Origin: Polytrichum commune
Taxonomy: Eukaryota; Streptophyta; Polytrichopsida; Polytrichales; Polytrichaceae
Direction: 5' to 3'
Length of the DNA: 64,000 nt
NCBI GenBank assembly: GCA_950295325.1
Contig: OX485803.1
Coordinates: 63,999,554 to 64,063,553 of the forward strand
Below, one piece after another: positions 1 to 7,833 of this stretch. How positions within the stretch are numbered: position 1 is the first letter of the stretch; every line of letters begins with the position of its first letter. The translations under genes were made by a program, and so were the position numbers. The notes under the pieces are model-generated. The model did no database searches and was not told the origin of the DNA. It was given only the letters and a program-made list of their open reading frames with translations.

Positions 1-2395
1 AGAAGATAAAATCGGCGTGAAGAATTTTGAAGACAAAAAAGAAAGAGAGCAAGGGGGATACTTGCCCACTTGCCCCCTTGCCAACTCGATGGCGGAAAAA
101 TTAGAAAGATTTCTAAAGGTTTTTTGTCGGAGCCACCTCGGCGAGAGGGTGGCAACCTCAACCGGGAAAACCCCCGAGCCAAAATTTCGGGAAAGGGTTT
201 GAAAAATGGATCCGGTGGAGAAGGGGTCCAACCCTTTTGTGAGAGGGTTTAAAAACCCCTCCTTCCACCTTGTAGCTCTCTCTCTTTCTCTAGTTTTTGG
301 GCGAAGCCCTGCTTCAATGTAGTTAGGAAAAAATCCTTTAGCATGTATTCTCAATGGTCTAAAAGAAAGGCTTGAGAACCTCCTCTACTCTCTCTCTCCT
401 AGTTAGGTTGTGTGTTTATTAACACACCAACAAAATTATTCCTTCTTTTGTAGAGGTAGGTTGGATGGTAGAGTTTTGAGTAGAGGCATTATAGACCTCA
501 TCTGCCAATGCCCTGAAGGCTTAGTTCAAAAGCTAGAACAAGATACTTATCATTTTTCTCTTAGAGAGATTTCATATAGCTATCCATAGCCGTTTCCCAT
601 TTGTGATTTGGTTGAGATGACAATTAGTTATGGATTTTCAAAGATGGAGTAGAAAAACTGGGTGGTCTTGTGGGTAGCGGCTGCTGGATCAGACCTGCGA
701 GCCCAATAGGAATTTTAATTCCAAGAAATTATATTTTTCCCAAGTAGAACTTTTGTGTAGCTTTCCAAAATGGCTTAGAACATTTGATTTGAGCATGATT
801 TGAATTAGATATGAATTGTGCAAGATGGGACACATAGTTTGAGAACTTTTGGTTGACTGCTGCATTGCAGAGGACCTGCTGGGTTCACTTCGGCTTACCT
901 TTCTAATCACATATTTTTATCAAATACATCTTTTTAATATCTCTCCAGGGTCATATAGAACGTTTGATTTGACTAAGATTTGAATTAGATATGAATTGTT
1001 GAAGGCGAGATACATAGTTTAAGCCTTCTTGATTGACTGCTGTGTTACAAGGAGTCCGCTGAATTTCTATTAGCTTAACCTGCTGATGTCATAATTTTTC
1101 TAGTTAGAGCTTGTTCATAGCTTTCCAATGGTATAAGGAAAGCCTAGATCCAAGTAGTAAGGAATGTGCTATGAATTCTTGAAGTTAGAAGGTAGATAGG
1201 TGGGTTGGAAGGGTCGGTTGAATCGACCTCACACTTCCAACCCTCATAACTTTTGCATTTCTTATCCGATTAGAGTGATTTTTAGATCATTGGAAAGATA
1301 ATTTGGTGCACTAAGTATAAATATTATGCTTAGGATTAAATTACAGGGCAGAATAACACTTTATATTTTAATTGTTAACTAAGGTACGCTTACTACCAAA
1401 CTAGTTACAAAGAAGGAGGCAAGGTCGACGCTCGGAAAGTGGAGCAAGGAAGGAGGTAGCGGCTCGGCCTACATCAAGCCCAAATCAACCGAGGAAAATT
1501 GAGGTAAATTAACTAACCTTAAGCCTTCCATTTAGGATTGGAGGGAGCACGGCTAAGGTACGCATCTCTAAACCCACTCACCTATCTCGTAAGGTCAAGT
1601 GGCTTGACCACTTGACCGCCAAGGGAGTACCCAATTCCATTGTTTTCGGGGCCCTTGGTATGTTTTGTGGTAGTAGCTTCATTTATTAGCAAGTTTCGTG
1701 TGTGGTAAGTCGGATTAATCACCGACACGACCACTCTGAATGTTGTTGGTGGAAAGGTGGGGTTAATGACCCGCGAATCCACTATTATGTTGTTGGCCCC
1801 ATAGATTGGGAGTAATGGCCCCAATTTATGAAGATTGCGCAACAGGTTGAACCTACAGGTCGCCCGTCACCCTGGTCCCATTGAGTTGCATTTCGTGGTC
1901 TATCCAGTGTAAACACATTTAACAATCAAAACATACAAAATAAATCGTAAACCCTTGTTGGCAAGAAACCCGAGGTAAGGGGTGATGCCTAATATGTTAA
2001 TGTAGTAAGTTAGGACGTGCAAACAAAAGTAAGTAATTAAGAAGGAATTTGTGTGAAGGGTGGGACTTAGGCCAAATTCCCCCGCTTAGAAAACTAAATA
2101 GAACTAAATAAAGAAATAGGAAGAATTGAATGGTCCATCAAATTGTCGTTATTCCGTTCGTTGAATTAGGGTGGTATGAGTCACACCCGGTTGGGTGTAT
2201 CAGAACCATCCCAATTCACAAATTAGGATTGCCTTGGTTTCAAGGCTGGTGCGTCTGCGCGTAGAATAGGTTGTAGGTTAAGGTTAGAACTAGATATGAA
2301 ATTGGTTAGTGGAGTTTAAAGCCACACTAGTAAAAAACTAAGGCCTAACCTCCGGAGGTACTACGATGCATATTTAATCTCCCTTAAAAATCTAA
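1..2395. other. Gene-free repeat-rich left flank
   Basis: I see no convincing coding region. Open frames here are short and have no recognisable motif. The stretch holds a set of diverged direct repeats (about 755-1240, listed separately) and otherwise AT-rich DNA. No long terminal repeat pair, polyprotein or transposase fragment could be recognised. Confidence 0.6.
755..1240. repeat. Diverged tandem repeats, period about 180 bp
   Basis: Two copies share phrases such as 'tttgatttga', 'atttgaattagatatgaatt', 'acatagttt' and 'ttgactgctg'. They start near 755 and 940, with the anchor phrase at 779 and 959, which gives a period of about 180 bp. A third, partial copy starts near 1118 at a shared 'agctttccaa'. 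Copies differ by many substitutions, so this is an old duplication. No function is evident. Confidence 0.6.
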
Positions 2396-2866
2396 CTACT
2401 CACGTTATACACCTATCATCCGGGTTCGGCTTGGGCGCCTGCAAATGCAGGCCACCTTCACCGAAGGGCTTGTGTGATACTTTTAGGCTCCCTCGAAAGG
2501 GGGTGGCCCAAAAGTACCACATATGCCGTCTCGAAATTTCACTACGTTGCTACACCGGCGGAGGGGGCGTACAGCACGTTGAAAGACAAGAAGACGAAGA
2601 TCGTCAACGTGTTGTGCTTGTACTTCGTGTACAAAGCTGATCTACTTAAGGTGCCCAACCATCCTATAGCCAGGATGGAAAAGCTCTTCCAAGTCCAAGA
2701 AGGGTTGGGTACCAGCAGGAGCTTGTATGACGAGGCGAAGTACGCCAACTACCCCGCGGATGAGCTGCGCATGGAGTTCTACCTGCGGATGATGAGGACC
2801 CTCACCAAGAGAGGGGACTGCATCTCCAACGTTTTCGGGGGATCCAGACCGATTTTTGCAGCAATG
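2396..2866 (+). CDS. Methyltransferase-like exon (N4/N6 DNA methylase-type fold), first visible exon of a composite gene
   Basis: The frame is open from about 2396 to a GTAAGC donor at 2867 and is phase 0 at the exon end. Near the exon end it encodes RGD-(x7)-FGGSRPIFAAM. This resembles the SAM-binding motif I of N4/N6 DNA methyltransferases (PGD-VLDPFAGSGTT-AA). It is preceded by a region like the charged helix before motif I (residues DEAKY...DELRMEFYLRMMR). The next exon continues with G-x12-D and a positively charged helix, as this fold would. No catalytic DPPY/NPPF motif is visible, so only the C-terminal half of such a fold is present or the protein has lost catalysis. The start codon was not found; an upstream exon is likely. 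The family assignment is by motif resemblance only. Confidence 0.4.
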
Positions 2867-3077
2867 GTAAGCAAAGAACCTTGAAAGCCCTATACGGACG
2901 GTTTGGGTCGAGCGATCCAAACTATGTTCGACCCTAGTTTGGGTCGAGCGACCCAAACTGGGTATGCCCATAGTTTGGGTCGAGCGACCCAAACTAACTA
3001 TTCTTATTTTATTTTGGATGTCATTTTTCCTTACTCTTCATTAGTTTATACTAATACTATTGATTTGGATTGTGCAG
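2867..3077 (+). other. Phase-0 intron carrying three palindromes
   Basis: The donor GTAAGC at 2867 and the acceptor TTGTGCAG ending at 3077 flank 211 bp. Both adjoining frames join without a shift. The intron contains three 22-24 bp palindromes (2901-2922, 2936-2959, 2972-2995), described as repeats. Confidence 0.6.
2901..2995. repeat. Three palindromic repeats, core TTTGGGTCG..CGACCCAAA
   Basis: Copies lie at 2901-2922 (one mismatch in the right arm), 2936-2959 and 2972-2995. The last two are identical over 24 bp and are perfect inverted repeats apart from a 2-bp centre. Spacing between copies is 13-14 bp. More copies lie in the neighbouring exon and in the following intron. Confidence 0.9.
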
Positions 3078-4544
3078 ATGTCTGGGTTGCACATCTACTC
3101 CTATGTGGAGGATGCCGATGTTCAATTTTACAGGACCCAGAAGGCACTGGCCAAGAAAATGGACATCCTTGACTGGATACCCGGATCCTACGTTGAAGAG
3201 ATAGTCAAGGGGGGCGAGAATCCTTTGGATATGGCGAGGCGAATCAACCCGGGTGAATTCGCCATGCGTGCCCCCGTTCAATTGCCAGAGCCGCTCATCG
3301 GGTTGCATCCGGGCAATCCGTCGATGGGAGCAGGTGGCGAGGTTGGGGAGGAGGGGGGGGAGGAGGAGGAGGAAGCAGAGAAAGTAGAGGGGGAGGTGGA
3401 GGAAGGGGCAACAGGATTCACTCAAGAATCCGAGGCCCCTCAGCGGAAGAAGGCCATGCGGGCTGCCACGCCGCAAAGCAGGCTGGTGCCCGCGTTGACG
3501 GTGGACGACGCGAAGGACATGTACTCGAGGGACGCGACGGCCACCTTCAGGGAGCGGAGAAGGATGAAGGGGAAGAAGCTGTACGGGGACTATGCGGTGG
3601 AGGAGACAATCGCAATAAGCTCAGAGGACGAGGACGACATGGAACTCGCCAAGAGGCTGAGGTCGGATCCTGCCTCCCCCAGAGCGTTCGCTGGGAATGT
3701 GAGGGTGAAACCGGAGGTCCTCACCGTGGAGGAGGCGAACGCAAAAATGCTCCGAGACGAGGAGCAGCGTGTGCGACTGCAGAGGGCTGCCGCCGAGGAA
3801 CCCTCGGTCCGCAACGAAGTGGCGGAGTTGAGGGCTCTCCTGTTGGAGCAGGAGCGGCAAAGGGCGATGGCCCAAACTCCGTCCCAAGCGGAGCTCATCA
3901 CGCAAGTGATCCAGGGCATGCTGGCGCAGGGATTGGTGATGGCTCCCCCGAGTTCATTCCCGCACTTGCCCGCAGGCTTCCCGCCACAGGATATCGCCCC
4001 GCGGCCCACGCTGCAGCATTCCTTCAGCTTCGCACAGTTGCTGCAGCCGCACGCCCGTCCTTACGCGCCCGTCCAGCAGGTGGACGACCCCAACCTTTGG
4101 CGCGTCCCCGGAACGTCCAGCTCGTTGGCGCCCCCGCCGCTCCGGCCTCCCATCCTCTCGCCCCCACACCACCAGCGGGACGACCCCCACATGTTTGGGT
4201 CGTTCGACCCAAACAGTGCCGACGTTGCAGCGTCCCAGAGCGACGCTCGCCAAGCAGCAGGGTTTGGGTCGGCCGACCCAAACCCCGTCCCCGACCAGAC
4301 CCCGGTGGACGAGGGCATGTTAGACGTTGAAGGCCCGCAAGGGCCTGGTGATACCTCTACTCCTAACCCAGTCGATGAACCAATGCATGATGCGCATGCG
4401 GAGGTTGGGTTGGGACAAAGGCCTGACAGTCAGCCTTTGCAGGAGCAGGTTGCGGCTGACGTCGTCGTCGGAGGCGGCGGTGACAGAGGTGGGGCAGCGC
4501 AGGCGATGCCGGCATCAACGTCGTCAAGGCACGACCAAGGCGAG
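3078..4544 (+). CDS. Linker exon: acidic, coiled-coil and proline-rich, composite gene exon 2
   Basis: The exon has 489 codons, phase 0 at both ends (acceptor at 3077, donor GTAATG at 4545). The first about 55 residues (MSGLHIYSYVEDADVQFYR...) look like the continuation of the methyltransferase-like fold of the previous exon. Then comes an E/G-rich acidic run (about 3340-3410) and basic clusters (RKKAMR, RERRRMKGKK). A short hydrophobic-acidic stretch IAISSEDEDD resembles a SUMO-interaction motif. A probable coiled coil (about 3720-3880) and a long proline-rich tail follow. Two palindromic repeats lie inside the coding sequence and each encodes FGS-x-DPN. The low-complexity content suggests a nuclear scaffold or linker. 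No enzyme is recognised in this exon itself. Confidence 0.55.
4193..4284. repeat. Two palindromes inside the coding exon
   Basis: Copies at 4193-4214 and 4261-4284 belong to the same family as the intronic palindromes. The second is a perfect 24-bp palindrome with centre GGCC. Both are read in the same frame, giving Phe-Gly-Ser-(Phe or Ala)-Asp-Pro-Asn, so neither breaks the reading frame. Confidence 0.9.
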
Positions 4545-5055
4545 GTAATGCACTGACCCCACTCAGTTTGGGTCGGTCGACCCAAACTCCATGGGTCTTT
4601 GTCTTCTTGCCTTGGTCGTGTCCCCTAGCTACCCTAAACTCACGGACACGTCGCCCCCCCGGCACTCGCGCCCTTCGCCACATCCCCCCGACCATTCGTT
4701 CGTCCACCTACCCCGGCTTGCGACGAAGTCTTCATCACGGCGGCCCGTCTCTTCAAATTTTCCTAGATTTAGAAGTAGGCTAGTTTGAACGCATCGTTCA
4801 ACGCGGCTCCCCCCAATCAAAATGTACATAGAGCATTGTATACAATACAATCACCATTTTTGACTCCTATATACTTGTATATTGTGTTTGAATGTATTTT
4901 GTATGCTCTTGCCTCTCTTGTGTCCCTTGTTGCACCCCCTCCAAAATGAATCAATTGGTTTTGTGTTTGCACCAAGAACACTCGTTTCCTTAATGCTTCG
5001 TTTGGACATAGCATGACATAAGTCGCCCACCGTTTTCTCTCGATCGTATCCGCAG
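4545..5055 (+). other. Phase-0 intron with one palindrome
   Basis: The donor GTAATG at 4545 and an acceptor CGCAG ending at 5055 flank 511 bp. The joined frame runs from ...DQGE into GSEHSVAAP... A further copy of the palindrome lies at 4565-4588, just after the donor. Confidence 0.55.
4565..4588. repeat. Palindromic repeat copy in intron
   Basis: This is a 24-bp inverted repeat, AGTTTGGGTCG, a 2-bp centre, then CGACCCAAACT. Its arms match the copies at 2936 and 2972. Confidence 0.9.
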
Positions 5056-5868
5056 GGCTCGGAGCATAGCGTAGCGGCTCCCCGACGCTCTTCTCCAAGG
5101 AGCGCAGAGGGCAGCACGGCGGCCCCCCCAGTTTTACCCGCCCCGCCCCCGCTGCCGAAGAAACGATTCCTGGTGTTAGACCTGAACGGTGTCCTCGTGC
5201 AGTGCGTTCATTGCCCTAGGGCCCCCACAGTGCCCTTTTGCAAGCCCGAGGATGCTAATTACGACGGGCCGCCCACGTTCATAAAGAGCAAGCTAGTTCA
5301 CCTCCGCCCGTGGCTTCGGACCTTCCTCCAGATTGCCCAACAACGATGGTGGGTGGTCGTGTGGAGCTCCATGATGGCCGAGAACACCAATGCGGTCGTG
5401 GAGTTCATCTTCAAGGGCATTGAGCCCCCCTGCATGGTCTTAGCACAGGAAGCCTGTAGAATATTGTACACACAGGACGGCAAAGTCGTCAAAAAACCAA
5501 ACAACCCCGCTTCCCCCCAATACCTCAAGGTCTTGAAGCCCATTTTTTGGGACCAACGACCGTCCTTGATAGGCGTCCCCTACGACGTCCGCCCCACCCG
5601 CGAGAACACGCTCATGGTGGACGACAGCGCCGCAAAGAACATGTTGAACCCGACGGCCAACTTCATAGTGTGCCCTACGTGGACGGTCGAGAAGGTCCGG
5701 GACCGATTTTTGTTAGACCTTAGTAAATACCTCCAGGCGCTCTGGGGAAGCGGACTTCCCGTAAACAATTTTGTTAGGAATAATCCCATAGGCGAGAGAT
5801 ACTTGGATCCACGAGACCATTTGTACAGAGAGTTGTTATCTCACGCGAAATTTAACAAGCTCATTTGA
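5056..5868 (+). CDS. FCP1-like (NLI-interacting factor/HAD) phosphatase domain exon
   Basis: The exon has 270 codons plus a TGA stop. After a proline-rich lead it reads KKRFLVLDLNGVLV (D at 5179, N at 5185), the nucleophile motif of the FCP1/NIF branch of HAD phosphatases. Motif II-like VVVWSSM is near 5350, and motif IV-like LMVDDSAAKN near 5611. The domain ends in FVRNNPIGER. FCP1-family enzymes remove phosphate from Ser in proteins such as the RNA polymerase II tail. Here the second Asp of the usual DxD is Asn, as far as I recall a variant common in plant LDLNG-type members, so activity is uncertain. No ATG precedes the domain in this exon, so it depends on the upstream exons. The TGA lies just before a strong GTACGT donor at 5873 and may reflect a 1-nt shift. 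Confidence 0.8.
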   Translation, partial: GSEHSVAAPRRSSPRSAEGSTAAPPVLPAPPPLPKKRFLVLDLNGVLVQCVHCPRAPTVPFCKPEDANYDGPPTFIKSKLVHLRPWLRTFLQIAQQRWWVVVWSSMMAENTNAVVEFIFKGIEPPCMVLAQEACRILYTQDGKVVKKPNNPASPQYLKVLKPIFWDQRPSLIGVPYDVRPTRENTLMVDDSAAKNMLNPTANFIVCPTWTVEKVRDRFLLDLSKYLQALWGSGLPVNNFVRNNPIGERYLDPRDHLYRELLSHAKFNKLI

Positions 5869-6011
5869 GACAGTACGTGTGTTTGTATGTGTGTGTGTGT
5901 ATATGCGCCTGCCCATTTTGTGTAATTTACGCTTCATATGTATCTTGATTTTCACGCGCTCTATCTCCCCCCTTTTCCTTGGGTTTTGTTTTGTTCCAAT
6001 TTTGGCTCCAG

Positions 6012-6365
6012 CGTTTGGAGCCCTCGATTGACGTCGTCAGCGAGTCAGACTTGGGGAGCTTCTTCTACGAGACCGTTTACGACGCCGCGTCAACCATCGA
6101 CTACTCCAAGGAGCCTCTTGACGCCGGCGTCGTCGATAGCCCCCCACCCAAGCAAATCTTCCGGCGATCTGCGTCCCCGTCACCGCTCAAAGGCATAAAT
6201 CGCAAATGCGTCCGGACATCCCCCTCTCGGCCCGGCGGCAGTAGTACACCTCAACGGCGGCTGCGGATGGATGCTCGGCCTACGAAGAGTGGAACCCTTC
6301 CTATTCCTTTGCGGGATGCCTTGCCCCTCCTCGCCAACTCCGACGGGAACGCCCCCGGTGACAAG
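6012..6365 (+). CDS. Probable C-terminal exon of the composite gene (basic, Ser/Pro-rich)
   Basis: The acceptor TCCAG ends at 6011 and the donor GTGAAC begins at 6366. The exon has 118 codons, phase 0 at both ends: RLEPSIDVVSESDLGSFF..., then a basic Ser/Pro-rich part with KQIFRR, SPSPLK and TPQRRLRM. I do not recognise a domain. It is phase-compatible with the next exon. To join the FCP1 exon through the donor at 5873, that exon would need one nucleotide fewer. It may therefore be the tail of the same gene, now cut off by a frameshift, or part of a separate transcript. Confidence 0.45.
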
Positions 6366-6448
6366 GTGAACCCCCCCCAACCCCCCCAAAAAACATGGTT
6401 ATCCGCGCATTACAATCATTTTGCACTTTAAAAATGAACGTGTGACAC

Positions 6449-6470
6449 GTTTGGGTCTTCCTCCCTAAAC
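6449..6470. repeat. Decayed palindrome copy
   Basis: This 22-bp stretch, GTTTGGGTC then six bases then CCTAAAC, keeps the arms of the palindrome family but has lost the central symmetry. It lies in the intron between 6365 and 6504. A weaker trace is seen at about 6862-6882. Confidence 0.55.
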
Positions 6471-6503
6471 TAACACATGTGTTCTTGCGTTGACGCGTTG
6501 CAG

Positions 6504-6821
6504 GTTGCTCCCACCCGTAAACCTATGCGGTCTAGTGCGTCCATCGAGTTGGAGCGTTTCTACTCCATGACCAGAAATGCAAGACAGTCCACTTCATCGT
6601 ATTCGAATTCTTCGTCGTATAATTCGGGCGGCCGACGGAATACAAAATGTGTTATTGATGGCGTTCACCCCAAGAATGGCTATAGTCGCGGGGCGGAGAT
6701 TTTCAGGAATGTTGAAGCAATGCGAGCAAAAGAAGCTGCAGCAAAAGAAAAAGAGGCAAAAGAAAAAAAAGCAAAAGAAAATGAAGCAAAAGAAAAAGAG
6801 GTAGTATCCGAGGCTAGATAG
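6504..6821 (+). CDS. Terminal exon with K/E-repeat helix
   Basis: The acceptor GTTGCAG ends at 6503; 105 codons follow up to a TAG at 6819-6821. The sequence begins VAPTRKPMRSSASIELERF and passes a Ser-rich stretch (SSYSNSSSYNS). It ends in an (A/K)KEKEAKEKKAKENE-type charged repeat, about 6720-6805, likely a single alpha helix. No family is recognised. It joins the 6012-6365 exon in phase 0. Confidence 0.45.
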   Translation, partial: VAPTRKPMRSSASIELERFYSMTRNARQSTSSYSNSSSYNSGGRRNTKCVIDGVHPKNGYSRGAEIFRNVEAMRAKEAAAKEKEAKEKKAKENEAKEKEVVSEAR

Positions 6822-6986
6822 GCCATAGTAGGCGTAGGGTTTTGGGCCATAGGCAAGAACATTTTGGGTCGCACTATCCAATGCATGTGTGGTGTTAGCA
6901 TGATATGCATTTTACATGCCACACTTTGTATGTTTTTTTTTGCAATAATACAAGTTAGACATGATTTCCCCTTCCATATGGTCTAA

Positions 6987-7208
6987 GGTTTGGATTGCCC
7001 TACCTAAACCATCACAAATATGAGTTTGGAATATTTTGTATGCAATATTATATTGGTTAACATATTAACCCTTCAATAAGATCTATGGTTTGGATTGCCC
7101 TACCTAAACCATATTCATACAAGCTCTAATATTTTGTGTGCAATAATATGAATGTTTTAAGGTTTCCCCTTAAATGTGTTCTAAGATTTGGATTGCCCAC
7201 CCTAAACC
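6987..7208. repeat. Three spaced imperfect palindromes about 100 bp apart
   Basis: Copies at 6987-7010, 7087-7110 and 7185-7208 read close to GGTTTGGATTG..CCTAAACC and are imperfect inverted repeats. Each is followed by similar AT-rich sequence ('atatgagtt', 'ttttgt(a/g)tgcaat'), so the whole block is a roughly 100-bp tandem repeat. The arms resemble decayed versions of the palindromes upstream. Confidence 0.7.
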
Positions 7209-7485
7209 ATCACAAATATGAGTTATTTATGGGGTTCTTGGTCTAAACACCTGCTTCAAAGTGTTCGCATCTTACAACTTTCTCCAATATGTGTTCCATT
7301 TATCCTTGTTCTTATTTATGTGAATGTCTCAAAATGCCCAAAAAGTCTCAATTTAACGAATATAGTGTTATGTGCAGACATTCTGAATGGAAGACATAAA
7401 CTCTAGGAGCATTCCACAATAGGACAACACATAATTAAGGGTTTCCAGTCATATGTGACGGGGGCTAACATTGTGGATAAGGTAA

Positions 7486-7754
7486 CTTGAAGCTTATCGG
7501 CCACAGATAATTATCTGTATCTTATAATTATGCATTTTTGGCGGTCATAAAGCAAATGCAGTAGACATTCTCTTGCTCATGCAGCTTAAGTTGAAGCTTC
7601 AAGCTTAATAGCCACAGATAATTATGTGCATATGGGAGATTGGCTGCAAACATCCTCTTGCTCATGCAACTTAATAATTATGCAGACATCCTCTTGCTCA
7701 TCCACTTGAAGCTTCAAATTATTAAGCTATAAGCTGCATGAGCATGAGGATGTC
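7486..7754. repeat. Short direct and inverted repeats next to truncated transposase (possible subterminal repeats)
   Basis: The phrase 'ca(t/c)cctcttgctcatgca' or close to it occurs at 7564-7588, 7649-7673 and 7685-7707, with an inverted copy at 7731-7754. A second phrase, 'gccacagataattat', occurs near 7499 and 7609, each preceded by 'ttgaagctt'. CACTA elements carry clustered subterminal repeats bound by their accessory protein, and this cluster beside the TNP2 gene fits that pattern. I did not find a convincing CACTA terminus. Confidence 0.5.
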
Positions 7755-7833
7755 ATCTTCGTTTGCTTTATGAGAGACATAAATGTGTGCAACAACCACA
7801 TGTGGTCCATGCTGAGAGTGATGAAATGAATCC

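Noticed and set aside
2901-2995. CRISPR-like array of three palindromic repeats
   Set aside because: The spacers are only 13-14 bp, copies are dispersed in exons and introns of a spliced eukaryotic gene, and there are no cas genes.
3590-4253. Minus-strand ORFs of up to 139 codons
   Set aside because: They are shadows of the GC-rich plus-strand linker exon, with no motif of their own.
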